A DNA stretch of 64,000 nucleotides, from positions 62,001-126,000 of the forward strand of contig DASRFB010000023.1 in assembly GCA_035651815.1 (NCBI GenBank), written 5' to 3'. Shown here in pieces: positions 15,344-24,118 of this stretch. The stretch is from VBDM01 sp035651815 (lineage in GTDB: Bacteria > Pseudomonadota > Gammaproteobacteria > Burkholderiales > SG8-39). The position numbers were made by a program, and so were the translations under genes. How positions within the stretch are numbered: position 1 is the stretch's first letter; each line of letters begins with the position of its first letter. The notes under the pieces are model-generated. The model had not been told where the DNA came from. It did no database searches and was given only the letters and a program-made list of their open reading frames with translations.

Positions 15344-15814
15344 ATGAGCGACGCGCAGCAGCCCGTCTTCAGCATCGAGAAGATCTACGTGAAGGACCTC
15401 TCGGTGGAAGTGCCGGCCGCTCCCCAGGTGTTCCTGCAGCCCGAGCAGTCGCAGCTCGAAGTCCAGCTCGAGCAGCAGAACGAGCAGGTCGCGGACGGCC
15501 TTTACGAGGTGACCCTCACGGTGACGGTAACGGCGAAGTCCGGCGCGAAGACGCTGTTCCTCGTCGAGGCGGCGCAGGCGGGCATTTTCCAGATCCGCAA
15601 CGTCGGCGACGACAACCTCGGCGCCGTGATCGGCATGCTGTGTCCGAACGTGCTCTTCCCGTACGCGCGCGAGACCGTGTCCGACACCGTGAACCGCGCG
15701 GGATTTCCGCCGGTCAATCTCGCGCCCGTGAACTTCGAGGCGATCTATCAGCAACGCCTCGCGCAGCAGCAAGCGCAAGCACCCCAGACTGCCGGCGCGC
15801 AGCCCGCCCCGTGA
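15344..15814 (+). CDS. secB: Protein-export chaperone SecB
   Basis: 156-residue tetrameric chaperone that keeps preproteins unfolded and passes them to SecA. The conserved core reads LQVQLEQQNEQ-like then VTLTVTVTAKSGAKTLFLVE, with PFARETVSD-type sequence as FPYARETVSD near residue 105. The tail is Gln/Ala-rich. A weak -10 (TATAGT, 15288-15293) lies 50 bases upstream, but co-transcription with grxC is likely. Its stop overlaps the next start (GTGA). Confidence 0.96.
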   Translation: MSDAQQPVFSIEKIYVKDLSVEVPAAPQVFLQPEQSQLEVQLEQQNEQVADGLYEVTLTVTVTAKSGAKTLFLVEAAQAGIFQIRNVGDDNLGAVIGMLCPNVLFPYARETVSDTVNRAGFPPVNLAPVNFEAIYQQRLAQQQAQAPQTAGAQPAP

Positions 15815-16248
15815 CCTGCAAAGCCGTAGTGGTCGCGCTGCTCGCGTTCCCGGCGTGCCTCTGGGCGGCCGAGTTCCGCTCGATCGCCGAGGGCGGCACG
15901 GTCTTGTACGACGCGCCGTCGGTCAAATCGAAGAAGCTGTTCGCGGCGAGCCGCTCGTATCCGGTCGAGATCGTCGTGAGCATCGACAATTGGGCCAAAG
16001 TCCGCGACTCGGCCGGCGAGCTGGCCTGGGTCGAGAAAAAAGCGCTGTCGGACCGCCGCACGGTCGTCGTGACTGCGTCCGTGGCCGACGTGCGTCAGGC
16101 GGCGAGCGAGCAGTCGGCCGTCACCTTCCAGGCGCAGCAAGGCGTCGTGCTCGAGGTCGCCGAGCCGCCCGCGGGTGGCTGGGTCAAGGTGCGCCATCCC
16201 GACGGCCTGGCGGGCTACGTCCGCATCGGTCAGATCTGGGGCGTCTGA
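15811..16248 (+). CDS. Secreted SH3-domain protein
   Basis: 145 residues from a GTG that overlaps the secB stop. A signal peptide ends near LWAA|EF (about 20). The rest holds two bacterial SH3-like repeats (about 22-75 and 80-145), seen in LYDAPSVKSKKLFAASRSYPVEI and GWVKVRHPDGLAGYVRIGQIWGV segments. Such domains bind wall peptides or scaffold envelope proteins. No catalytic residues. It sits between secB and gpsA, its usual place in betaproteobacteria; function unknown. Confidence 0.8.
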   Translation: MTCKAVVVALLAFPACLWAAEFRSIAEGGTVLYDAPSVKSKKLFAASRSYPVEIVVSIDNWAKVRDSAGELAWVEKKALSDRRTVVVTASVADVRQAASEQSAVTFQAQQGVVLEVAEPPAGGWVKVRHPDGLAGYVRIGQIWGV

Positions 16249-16294
16249 GGCGCGCCTCGAGGCGCGGGCGCGCGCCGCTGATCGGATCATCGAG

Positions 16295-17281
16295 ATGAAC
16301 ATCGCGATCCTGGGCGCAGGCGCGTGGGGCACGGCTCTCGCGATCGCGCTCGCGGGCCGGCACCGCATCACGCTCTGGGCCCGCGATCCCGCGCAGGCGA
16401 GCGACATGCTCGCGCAGCGCCGCAACCGACGCTACCTCGCCGACGCGGCGCTGCCGCAGGCCGTCGCGGTCACGAGCGACTCGGCCGCGGCCCTGGCGCA
16501 GGCGGATGTCGCTCTCATCGCGACGCCGACCGGCGCGATGCGCGACGCGCTGGTGCGCGTCCAGCAGCGCGGGCGGCCGCTGCCGGTGATTTGGGCGTGC
16601 AAGGGATTCGAGCCGGCGACCGGCGCGCTTCCGCACCGGATCGTGTCCGAAACGCTCGGCGAACCGGCGGCCTGCGGGGCGCTCTCCGGGCCGAGCTTCG
16701 CGCTCGAGGTCGCGCAAGGTCGGCCGACGGCGCTCACCCTCGCGTCGTCGGACCCGGGCTTCGCGCGCGCGATGGCGCGCGAGCTCCACCAAGGCAAGCT
16801 GCGCGTGTACTTCAGCAACGACCTCGTCGGCGTCGAGATCGGGGGCGCGGTGAAGAACGTGCTCGCGATCGCGACCGGCATCTGCGACGGGCTCGAGCTG
16901 GGGCTGAACGCCCGCGCGGCGCTCATCACCCGCGGCCTCGCCGAGATGACGCGGCTCGGCGTCGCTTTCGGCGGACGCGCCGAGACCTTCATGGGTCTCA
17001 CCGGCGCCGGCGATCTCATCCTGACCTGCACCGGGGAGCTCTCGCGCAACCGGCGCGTGGGGCTGCTGCTCGGGCGCGGCGAGCCGCTCGCCGCGGCGCT
17101 CGGGAGCATCGGCCACGTGGCCGAGGGCGTGCAATCGGCGCGCGAGGTGCGCCGCGCCGCCGCCGAGAAGAAGATCGACATGCCGATCACGCAGGCCGTC
17201 TGCAGCGTGCTCTTCGACGGCGTGAACCCGGAGAGCGCGGTCGAGCAGCTTCTCGCCCGCGATCCGCGCAGCGAAACCTAG
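16295..17281 (+). CDS. gpsA: NAD(P)-dependent glycerol-3-phosphate dehydrogenase
   Basis: Makes sn-glycerol 3-phosphate from dihydroxyacetone phosphate for phospholipid synthesis. 328 residues, normal length. N-terminal Rossmann motif GAGAWGTALA (7-16), LSGPSFALEVAQGRPTA and the active-site region GGAVKNVLAIATG with the catalytic Lys are present. ATG 16295 gives the family N-terminus MNIAILGAGAWG; the frame upstream is open but belongs to the SH3 gene's neighbourhood. Its stop shares CTAG with the stop of convergent trmL. Confidence 0.97.
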   Translation: MNIAILGAGAWGTALAIALAGRHRITLWARDPAQASDMLAQRRNRRYLADAALPQAVAVTSDSAAALAQADVALIATPTGAMRDALVRVQQRGRPLPVIWACKGFEPATGALPHRIVSETLGEPAACGALSGPSFALEVAQGRPTALTLASSDPGFARAMARELHQGKLRVYFSNDLVGVEIGGAVKNVLAIATGICDGLELGLNARAALITRGLAEMTRLGVAFGGRAETFMGLTGAGDLILTCTGELSRNRRVGLLLGRGEPLAAALGSIGHVAEGVQSAREVRRAAAEKKIDMPITQAVCSVLFDGVNPESAVEQLLARDPRSET

Positions 17282-17757
17282 GCGCCGGCGCCCCGGAACG
17301 CGGTCCGCCGCCAGGCCTCGTAGACCACGATCGCGACGGCGTTCGAGAGATTGAGGCTGCGGCTGGCCGCGACCATCGGCAGCCGCACGCGCCGTTCCTC
17401 GGCGATCGTCGCGACGAGCGCGGCGGGGAGACCGGCGGTCTCCGATCCGAACACGAGAACGTCGCCTTCGGCGAACGGCGCCTGGTCGTAGCGAACCGTG
17501 CCGCGCGTCGAGAGCGCGAACAGACGGCCCGGGCGCGGCGCAAGCCGAAGCGCGGCGAGGCACGCGTCCCAGTGCCCGTGGACGGCGACCTGCTCGATGT
17601 CGCCGTAGTCCAGGCCGGCGCGCCGCAGCGCGCGGTCCGACAGGCGGAATCCGAGCGGCTTCACGAGGTGCAGCGCGCAGCCCGTGTTCGCGCACAGCCG
17701 CAGCACGTTGCCGGTGTTCGCGGGTATCTCGGGATGGACCAGGACGACGTGGAACAT
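17278..17757 (-). CDS. trmL: tRNA (cytidine(34)-2'-O)-methyltransferase
   Basis: 159-residue SPOUT methyltransferase that modifies the wobble base of tRNA-Leu using S-adenosylmethionine. The SPOUT knot is visible as VLVFGSETAGLPA and the C-terminal SLNLSNAVAIVVYEAWRR; the start FHVVLVHPEIPANTGN is typical. Three bases separate it from comF upstream, so the two form an operon. Confidence 0.95.
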   Translation of the reverse strand: MFHVVLVHPEIPANTGNVLRLCANTGCALHLVKPLGFRLSDRALRRAGLDYGDIEQVAVHGHWDACLAALRLAPRPGRLFALSTRGTVRYDQAPFAEGDVLVFGSETAGLPAALVATIAEERRVRLPMVAASRSLNLSNAVAIVVYEAWRRTAFRGAGA

Positions 17758-17760
17758 CGT

Positions 17761-18462
17761 TCAATCGAGCAGTGTTCGCGCGACGACCCAATTCTCCACC
17801 ATCGACGCGCCGGCCGCCTTCAGCGCGCGGGCGAGCTCGTCGAGCGTGGTGCCGGTCGTCATGACGTCGTCGACCACGGCCACGCGCTTGCCGCGCAGAT
17901 CGGGCGCGCACGCGAACGCGCCGCGGACGTTCGCGGCGCGCTCGTCGAGCGGCAGCTCGGCCTGAGGGGCGGTGTGCCGCACGCGTCGCGACGCGCCGGT
18001 CGCGAGCCTGCCCCCGGTCCGCGCGACGAGCGCGCGCGCGATCTCGACCGCGGGGTTGAAGCCGCGCTCGGCAAGCCGCTCGCGATGCAGCGGCATGGGC
18101 ACGACGCAGTCGACCCGGCTCGAGATGCGCGGGGCCAGCGTCTCGGCCAGGAAGCCCGCGATCGGCAGACGAGCGCGGTACTTGAGCCGGTGGATCAGGC
18201 GGTCGCAGGGAAAATCGTAGCGCCATGCCGCGATGGTCCGATCGAAGTGAGGAGGCGCGGCGAGGCAGGCGCCGCACGCGGTGCCGCCCGGGCTGGGAAG
18301 GGCGCACCGCGGGCAGGACTCGGCGAGCGCGGGCAAGTCCGCGCAGCACCCGGCGCATAGCACGCGATCTGCGCTCGGTGCCCCGCAGAGCGCGCAATCC
18401 TGCGCGAGCGCGAGACGTTCGAGATCGCACCAGAGCCTCTTCACCACGCCGCCCGTGCTCAT
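17761..18462 (-). CDS. comF: ComF family phosphoribosyltransferase-like protein
   Basis: 233 residues from ATG 18462. An N-terminal zinc-finger-like part has C-x2-C pairs (CALCGAP, CAGC, CPRCALP, CGAC), followed by a PRPP-binding loop VAVVDDVMTTGTTLDEL. ComF proteins take part in DNA uptake or unwinding during natural transformation. In proteobacteria they often sit next to biotin genes, as here, with bioB starting 35 bases away on the other strand. ATG at 18489 is possible but leaves less room for bioB signals. Confidence 0.9.
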   Translation of the reverse strand: MSTGGVVKRLWCDLERLALAQDCALCGAPSADRVLCAGCCADLPALAESCPRCALPSPGGTACGACLAAPPHFDRTIAAWRYDFPCDRLIHRLKYRARLPIAGFLAETLAPRISSRVDCVVPMPLHRERLAERGFNPAVEIARALVARTGGRLATGASRRVRHTAPQAELPLDERAANVRGAFACAPDLRGKRVAVVDDVMTTGTTLDELARALKAAGASMVENWVVARTLLD

Positions 18463-18492
18463 TTGACATCCCCGAGCGCGGGCCGCCATGAT
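18463..18492 (+). promoter_or_regulatory. Promoter of bioB
   Basis: A perfect -35 TTGACA (18463-18468), an 18-base spacer and CATGAT (18487-18492, four of six matches). The bioB ATG comes only five bases after the -10, so transcription would begin at or beside the start codon. No ribosome site is visible. Confidence 0.55.
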
Positions 18493-18497
18493 GCGGC

Positions 18498-19493
18498 ATG
18501 GATTCGCCCGCTCAAAACCCGCAACGCACGACCGGCGCCCCGCGACGACGCGCTGCCGACGGGGCCGCCTGGACCCGCGAGCGCGTCGAGACGTTGTTCG
18601 AGCTGCCGTTCAACGACCTGGTGCATCGAGCCCAGCTCGAGCATCGCCGTCACTTCGACGCGAACGAGGTCCAGCTGTCGACCCTGCTGTCGATCAAGAC
18701 CGGCGGCTGTCCCGAGGATTGCGCCTACTGCCCGCAGTCGGCGCGCTACCGCACGGGCGTCGCGGACGAGCCGGTTTTGCCGCTCGAGGACGTGGTGGCG
18801 GCGGCCCAGGCCGCCCAGCGCAACGGCGCGACCCGGTTCTGCATGGGCGCCGCCTGGCGCGGCCCGAAGGACCGGGACCTCGAGCTGGTGCTCGCGATGG
18901 TCCGCGCCGTCAAGGCGCTCGGCCTGGAAACCTGCGCAACGCTCGGGCTGCTGCGCGAGGGCCAGGCCGAGCGGCTCAAGGACGCGGGCCTCGACTACTA
19001 CAACCACAATCTCGACACGGCGCCCGAGTTCTACGGCGAGATCGTGCGCACCCGCGGCTACGAAGACCGGCTGGAGACGCTCGCCCGCGTGCGCGGCGCC
19101 GGTATCAGCGTGTGCTGCGGCGGGATCGTCGGCATGGGCGAGACGCGCTCGCAGCGCGCGGGCCTGATCGCGCAGCTCGCGAGCCTCGATCCGCAGCCCG
19201 AGTCCGTCCCGATCAACGCGCTCGTGCAGGTGGAAGGCACGCCGCTGCACGGCAGCGAGACGCTCGACTGGAGCGAGTTCGTGCGCACCGTGGCTTGCGC
19301 GCGGATCGCGATGCCGCGCAGCCGCGTGCGGCTCTCGGCGGGCCGCACCGACATGCCCGAGGCGGTCCAGGCGCTCTGCTTCCTCGCCGGCGCCAATTCC
19401 ATCTTCTACGGCGACAAGCTGCTCACCACGGGCAATCCCGAGACGACGCGCGACCGGGCGCTGCTCGCCAAGCTCGGCATCCGCCCCGCGTAG
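18498..19493 (+). CDS. bioB: Biotin synthase
   Basis: Radical S-adenosylmethionine enzyme that inserts sulfur into dethiobiotin, the last step of biotin synthesis. 331 residues; the 4Fe-4S cluster cysteines are Cys71, Cys75 and Cys78 (GGCPEDCAYC). YYNHNLDTAPEFY and the late RLSAGRTDM arginine, a ligand of the 2Fe-2S cluster, are also seen. bioC follows after 34 bases; bioA, bioD and bioF are not in the window. Confidence 0.97.
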   Translation: MDSPAQNPQRTTGAPRRRAADGAAWTRERVETLFELPFNDLVHRAQLEHRRHFDANEVQLSTLLSIKTGGCPEDCAYCPQSARYRTGVADEPVLPLEDVVAAAQAAQRNGATRFCMGAAWRGPKDRDLELVLAMVRAVKALGLETCATLGLLREGQAERLKDAGLDYYNHNLDTAPEFYGEIVRTRGYEDRLETLARVRGAGISVCCGGIVGMGETRSQRAGLIAQLASLDPQPESVPINALVQVEGTPLHGSETLDWSEFVRTVACARIAMPRSRVRLSAGRTDMPEAVQALCFLAGANSIFYGDKLLTTGNPETTRDRALLAKLGIRPA

Positions 19494-19527
19494 CGACACG
19501 GCCGAGCGGCGCAGCAGCCTGGGCTCA

Positions 19528-20412
19528 ATGGCGACGCGTCCCGCCGGCTTCGACCCCGCGCAGGTGCGGCGCGCCTTCGACCGCGCCGCGCAGACCTACG
19601 AGCGCTCGTCGGTGATCGCGCGCGAGGTGGAGCGGCGCATGGCGCGGAAGCTCGAGTACCTGAGGGTCGATCCCGAGCGCGTGCTCGACGCGGGGTCGGG
19701 ACCCGGCACGGCGCACGAGGTGCTGCGGCGACGCTACCCGGCGGCGCAGCTGGTCGAGGTCGACCTGTCCCTCGCCATGCTGCGACGCGCGCGAGAGCGT
19801 CGCGGACTGCGCGAGCTTCTGCGCGCGGCCGCAGGAGCGCGCGCCAGGCATTGGGTCTGCGCGGATTTCTCGAGCCTGCCCCTTCGCGGCGAGAGCTTCG
19901 GCATGATCTGGTCGAGCCTGGCGCTCGCCTGGTCGGCCGAGCCGCTCGCCACGCTCGGCGAGTTCCATCGCGTCCTCGTTCCGGGCGGTGCGCTCATGTT
20001 CTCGACGTACGGCCCGGACACGCTGAAGGAGCTGCGCGAAGCGCTCGGGGCGATCGATTCCGCCGCGCATGTCCACGCGTTCCACGACATGCACGACCTG
20101 GGCGACATGCTCGTCGCCGCCGGCTTCGACGCGCCGGTGATGGAGATGGAGCGCATCGCCGTCACGTATCCGGATATCGACGCGCTCGCGCGAGACCTCA
20201 AGGGCTCGGGCCAGACCAGCGCGTCCGCGGCGCGACGCCGCGGGCTGACCACGCCGCGCGAATGGCGGCGCGTGCGCGAGCAGTACGAGAAGAGCCGCGT
20301 CGCCGGACGGCTCCCCGCGACCGTCGAGGTGGTCTATGGTCATGCATGGAGAGGCCGGCGCACGGTGACCGAGGATGGCCGCAGCATCGTGCGCTTCCAG
20401 CGCGGCGGCTGA
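19528..20412 (+). CDS. bioC: Malonyl-ACP O-methyltransferase
   Basis: 294-residue SAM methyltransferase that masks malonyl-ACP so that the pimelate part of biotin can be built by fatty-acid enzymes. Motif I is VLDAGSGPG (52-60). The sequence RAFDRAAQTYE near the start and LMFSTYGPDTLKELR match BioC. Likely co-transcribed with bioB. An alternative would be a generic class I methyltransferase, but context and the conserved motifs support BioC. Confidence 0.92.
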   Translation: MATRPAGFDPAQVRRAFDRAAQTYERSSVIAREVERRMARKLEYLRVDPERVLDAGSGPGTAHEVLRRRYPAAQLVEVDLSLAMLRRARERRGLRELLRAAAGARARHWVCADFSSLPLRGESFGMIWSSLALAWSAEPLATLGEFHRVLVPGGALMFSTYGPDTLKELREALGAIDSAAHVHAFHDMHDLGDMLVAAGFDAPVMEMERIAVTYPDIDALARDLKGSGQTSASAARRRGLTTPREWRRVREQYEKSRVAGRLPATVEVVYGHAWRGRRTVTEDGRSIVRFQRGG

Positions 20413-20442
20413 GAGAAATCCGGGAATTTCGGCCCGTGCACC

Positions 20443-20472
20443 TTGCCCCCGGGGAGGGCGGTGTGCTAATTT
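20443..20472 (+). promoter_or_regulatory. Candidate promoter of the cytochrome oxidase operon
   Basis: TTGCCC (20443-20448), an 18-base spacer and TAATTT (20467-20472) preceded by TGC, an extended -10. It lies in the 273-base gap before ctaC and implies a leader of roughly 200 bases. Confidence 0.45.
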
Positions 20473-20513
20473 AGCGCGTTTACAAGCGGATAATTCAGGG
20501 CCTTTTCCAGAGA

Positions 20514-20547
20514 GCCGTGCGCGGGCGCGAAGCCCGCACCGCACGGC
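20514..20547 (+). other. Long hairpin in the ctaC leader
   Basis: GCCGTGC+GCGGGC pairs with GCCCGC+GCACGGC: 13 base pairs with a three-base bulge (ACC) and loop GCGAA. No T run follows, so it is not a terminator. It would fold in the 5' untranslated part of the ctaC mRNA. The rest of 20413-20685 shows nothing else recognisable. Confidence 0.55.
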
Positions 20548-20685
20548 GGCGCGCTACCGAATCAACACAGAATGAAATGCACAGCGCGCTCGTTCCGTCT
20601 GCCCGATTTTCCTCGCGCCGCGCGTGCACCGAGCCTTCGCGCGTTCTTCACGCTTTTCCGATTCTGCTAGACCGACGGGGACAAG

Positions 20686-21810
20686 ATGAAAAATAGGACG
20701 TTGAAGCTGGCGGGCTGGCTGCTGCTTCCCTTCTCGGGGGAGGCGTTTGCCGCCTGGGAGCACAACCTGCAGCCGCCGGTGACCCGCATCGCCACCGACA
20801 TCTACGAGCTGCACATGCTGATGCTCGGCATCTGCTTCGTCGTGTTCGTCGGCGTCTTCGGCGTCATGTTCTACTCGATCTACAAGCATCGCCGCTCGGT
20901 GGGCCACCAGGCCGAGCACTTCCACGAGAACACGACCGTCGAGATCATCTGGACCATCATTCCGTTCCTCGTCCTGATCGCGATGGCCTGGCCCGCGACC
21001 AAGACGCTGCTCGCGCTCAAGGACACGTCGAGCCCCGACATCACCATCAAGGCGACGGGGTATCAGTGGAAATGGGGCTATGACTACCTGAAAGGCGAAG
21101 GGGAGGGGATTTCGTTCCTGTCGAACCTCTCGACGCCGCAGGACCAGATCGCCGGCGACGCGCCCAAGGACGAGCATTACCTCCTCGAGGTCGACAACCA
21201 TCTGGTCGTGCCCGTCGGCAAGAAGGTGCGCATCCTCACGACCGCCAACGACGTCATCCACTCGTGGTCTGTGCCCGCGTTCGGCGTGAAGCAGGACGCG
21301 ATCCCGGGATTCGTGCGCGATGCCTGGTTCCGCGCCGACAAGGAAGGCACCTATCGCGGGCAGTGCTCGGAACTCTGCGGCAAGGACCACGGCTTCATGC
21401 CGATCGTGGTCGACGTCGTCTCGCCGGACAAGTACACGGCCTGGGTCGCCGAGCAGAAGAAGCAGTCGGCCGCCGCCGCCGAGGATCCGAACAAGAAATG
21501 GACGCTCGCGGAGCTGCGCGCGCGGGGCGAGAAGGTGTATTCGACCACGTGCATCGCGTGCCACCAGGCGAACGGCAAAGGCGTGCCGAACGCGTTCCCG
21601 TCGCTCGACGGCTCCAAGATCGTGAACGGCCCGAAGGCCGCGCACATCAATATCGTCACCAACGGCAAGCCGGGGACCGCCATGGCCGCTTTCGGCAAGC
21701 AGATGTCCGACACCGATATCGCCGCCGTCATCACCTACGAGCGCAACGCCTGGAGCAACAAGACCGGCGACGTCATCCAGCCGTCCGAGATCGGGTCGGC
21801 GAAGAAATGA
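20686..21810 (+). CDS. ctaC: Cytochrome c oxidase subunit II with fused cytochrome c
   Basis: 374-residue aa3 oxidase subunit that receives electrons from cytochrome c. Signal peptide to about residue 23 (GEAFA|AWE), two transmembrane helices (about 43-65 and 86-106), then the periplasmic cupredoxin with CuA ligands His192, Cys227, Glu229, Cys231, His235 and Met238. A C-terminal cytochrome c domain carries the heme motif CIACH (289-293) and a Met ligand near TAMAAFG. First gene of the oxidase operon; its stop overlaps a tiny reading frame that leads into ctaD. Confidence 0.97.
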   Translation: MKNRTLKLAGWLLLPFSGEAFAAWEHNLQPPVTRIATDIYELHMLMLGICFVVFVGVFGVMFYSIYKHRRSVGHQAEHFHENTTVEIIWTIIPFLVLIAMAWPATKTLLALKDTSSPDITIKATGYQWKWGYDYLKGEGEGISFLSNLSTPQDQIAGDAPKDEHYLLEVDNHLVVPVGKKVRILTTANDVIHSWSVPAFGVKQDAIPGFVRDAWFRADKEGTYRGQCSELCGKDHGFMPIVVDVVSPDKYTAWVAEQKKQSAAAAEDPNKKWTLAELRARGEKVYSTTCIACHQANGKGVPNAFPSLDGSKIVNGPKAAHINIVTNGKPGTAMAAFGKQMSDTDIAAVITYERNAWSNKTGDVIQPSEIGSAKK

Positions 21811-21857
21811 GCGACACCGCAGTCACAGCATTGTTCAGGATCGGGAGCCCCCAATGA
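21807..21857 (+). CDS. 16-codon reading frame bridging ctaC and ctaD
   Basis: ATG overlaps the ctaC stop (ATGA at 21807) and its own stop overlaps the ctaD start (ATGA at 21854). The predicted peptide is MSDTAVTALFRIGSPQ. It may carry ribosomes from ctaC to ctaD rather than make a functional peptide; it could also be chance. No similarity known to me. Confidence 0.3.
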   Translation: MSDTAVTALFRIGSPQ

Positions 21858-23446
21858 GCGCAGTCATCGGCCACGGCCACGCACACGACGATCACGAGCA
21901 CCAGCCCTCCGGGCTGATGCGCTGGGTCACGACCACCAATCACAAGGACATCGGCACGCTGTACCTGTGGTTCAGCTTCACGATGTTCCTCGTCGGGGGC
22001 ACGCTGGCCATGGGCATCCGCGCCGAGCTGTTCAAGCCCGGCCTGCAGTTCTGGCATCCCGAGTTCTTCAACCAGCTCACCTCGATGCACGGCCTGATCA
22101 TGGTGTTCGGGGCGATCATGCCGGCCTTTGTCGGCTTCGCGAACTGGCAGATCCCGATGATGATCGGCGCGCCCGACATGGCCTTCGCGCGCCTCAACAA
22201 CTGGAGCTTCTGGCTGCTGCCGGTGGCTGCGCTGCTGCTGGTGAGCTCGTTCTTCGTGCCGGGCGGCGCGGTCGCGGCCGGGTGGACGCTCTACGCGCCG
22301 CTCACCACGCAGATGGGCCCGGGGATGGACATGGCGATCTTCGCGCTCCACATCATGGGCGCGTCGTCGATCATGGGCTCGATCAACATCATCACCACCA
22401 TCCTCAACATGCGCGCGCCGGGGATGACGCTGATGAAGATGCCGCTCTTCGTCTGGGGCTGGCTGATCACGGCGTACCTCCTGATCGCCGTGATGCCGGT
22501 GCTCGCCGGCGCGATCACGATGGTGCTCACCGATCGCCATTTCGGGACGTCGTTCTTCAATGCGGCAGGCGGCGGCGACCCGGTGATGTTCCAGCACATC
22601 TTCTGGTTCTTCGGGCACCCCGAGGTGTACATCATGATCCTGCCGGGCTTCGGCATCATCAGCCAGGTGATCCCGGCGTTCGCGCGCAAGCCCCTGTTCG
22701 GCTACTCCTCGATGGTGTACGCGATGGCGTCGATCGCCATCCTGTCCTTCATCGTCTGGGCGCACCACATGTTCACGGTCGGCATGCCCGTCGTCGGGAT
22801 GCTCTTCTTCATGTACGCCACCGTGCTGATCGCGGTGCCGACCGGCGTGAAGGTGTTCAACTGGCTCGCGACGATGTGGCGCGGCTCGATGACCTTCGAG
22901 ACGCCGATGCTGTTCGCGATCGGCTTCATCTTCGTGTTCTCGATGGGCGGCTTCACCGGCCTGATCCTCGCGATCGCGCCGGTCGACATCCAGCTCCAGG
23001 ACACTTATTACGTGGTGGCGCACTTCCACTACGTGCTGGTCGCCGGGTCGCTGTTCTCGCTCTTCGCCGGGTTCTACTTCTGGGTGCCGAAGTGGACCGG
23101 ACGCATGTACGACGAGACGCTCGGGAAGTGGCACTTCTGGCTGTCGATGATCTTCTTCAACCTCACGTTCTTCCCGATGCACTTCCTCGGGCTCGCCGGC
23201 ATGCCGCGGCGCATCCCGGACTACGCGCTGCAGTTCGCGAGCTACAACGAGGTCGCCTCGATCGGCGCGTTCGGCTTCGGCCTCGCGCAGATCCTGTTCC
23301 TGTGGATCATCCTCAAGGTGACGGTGCTCGGGCGGGGCGAGCGCGCGCCGCAGCGGCCTTGGGAAGGCGCCGACACGCTGGAATGGACTCATCTGCCGAG
23401 TCCGGCGCCGTACCACACCTTCCACGAGCAGCCGGTCGTCAAATGA
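21854..23446 (+). CDS. ctaD: Cytochrome c oxidase subunit I
   Basis: 530-residue catalytic subunit of the aa3 oxidase with 12 membrane helices; it holds heme a, heme a3 and CuB and reduces oxygen while pumping protons. The heme-copper motifs WFFGHPEVYI (with the crosslinked His-Tyr pair), WAHHMFTVGM and the heme ligands in VAHFHYVL are all present. The His-rich N-terminus (GHGHAHDDHEH) is before the first helix. Normal length. Overlaps the small assembly gene by four bases. Confidence 0.98.
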   Translation: MSAVIGHGHAHDDHEHQPSGLMRWVTTTNHKDIGTLYLWFSFTMFLVGGTLAMGIRAELFKPGLQFWHPEFFNQLTSMHGLIMVFGAIMPAFVGFANWQIPMMIGAPDMAFARLNNWSFWLLPVAALLLVSSFFVPGGAVAAGWTLYAPLTTQMGPGMDMAIFALHIMGASSIMGSINIITTILNMRAPGMTLMKMPLFVWGWLITAYLLIAVMPVLAGAITMVLTDRHFGTSFFNAAGGGDPVMFQHIFWFFGHPEVYIMILPGFGIISQVIPAFARKPLFGYSSMVYAMASIAILSFIVWAHHMFTVGMPVVGMLFFMYATVLIAVPTGVKVFNWLATMWRGSMTFETPMLFAIGFIFVFSMGGFTGLILAIAPVDIQLQDTYYVVAHFHYVLVAGSLFSLFAGFYFWVPKWTGRMYDETLGKWHFWLSMIFFNLTFFPMHFLGLAGMPRRIPDYALQFASYNEVASIGAFGFGLAQILFLWIILKVTVLGRGERAPQRPWEGADTLEWTHLPSPAPYHTFHEQPVVK

Positions 23447-23559
23447 CGCATGCGGGCGAGCGGTCGATGGAGCGCAACAAGCGTACGGCGCTGATCCTCG
23501 CATCCATCGTGCTCGCGCTCTTCGTCGGCATCGTGCTCAAGTACTGGCTGCTGAAATGA
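23443..23559 (+). CDS. Cytochrome oxidase small assembly protein
   Basis: 38 residues: basic N-terminus then one membrane helix (about 15-35, ending KYWLLK). Four-base overlaps with both ctaD and ctaG tie it to the operon. Proteins of this size and place recur in betaproteobacterial oxidase operons and are annotated as small assembly proteins; the exact role is not established. An internal ATG (codon 9) could give a 30-residue form. Confidence 0.75.
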   Translation: MTHAGERSMERNKRTALILASIVLALFVGIVLKYWLLK

Positions 23560-24107
23560 CGCAGACGCCCCGACGCACCGACGCCGTGAACCGCGAGGTG
23601 ATGAGGAAGCTCGTCGTCGTCGCGGTGGCGATGTTCGGGTTCGGCTTCGCGCTCGTTCCGTTCTACGAGAAGATCTGCGAGGTCACCGGCATCCGCAACG
23701 TGTTCCAGCCCGACGGCCCCGCGCCCGTGAACACCCAGGTCGACACGAGCCGAGAGGTGTCGATCGAGTTCGACGCCAATCTGCAGCGCCTGCCCTGGAC
23801 CTTCAAAGCGCTCGAGCCGCACATCGCGGTGCATCCGGGCGAGGTGAGGCAGGTCCTGTACGAGGTCCGCAATACCCTCGACCGGCCCGTCACCGGACAG
23901 GCCATCGCGAGCTTCGGTCCGCAGAACGCGGCGCGCTACTTCAGGAAGATCGAATGCTTCTGCTTCCGCGAGCAGACGCTCGGGCCAGGTGAAGTGCGCC
24001 GGATGCCGGTCGTGTTCGTCGTCGAGCCCGGACTGCCGGAGGACATGAACACGATCACGCTGTCGTACACGTTTTTCGAAGTGAACGGCAGGGGCGGTCC
24101 GGGTTGA
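23556..24107 (+). CDS. ctaG: Cytochrome c oxidase assembly protein Cox11/CtaG
   Basis: 183-residue periplasmic copper chaperone anchored by one N-terminal helix (about 14-32) that delivers copper to the CuB site of subunit I. The copper motif KIECFCFREQTL is conserved, with CFCF giving the two Cu-binding cysteines, and PVVFVVEPGLP follows. ATG at 23556 overlaps the preceding stop (ATGA). Confidence 0.96.
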   Translation: MTQTPRRTDAVNREVMRKLVVVAVAMFGFGFALVPFYEKICEVTGIRNVFQPDGPAPVNTQVDTSREVSIEFDANLQRLPWTFKALEPHIAVHPGEVRQVLYEVRNTLDRPVTGQAIASFGPQNAARYFRKIECFCFREQTLGPGEVRRMPVVFVVEPGLPEDMNTITLSYTFFEVNGRGGPG

Positions 24108-24118
24108 GGAGCGCGTCG

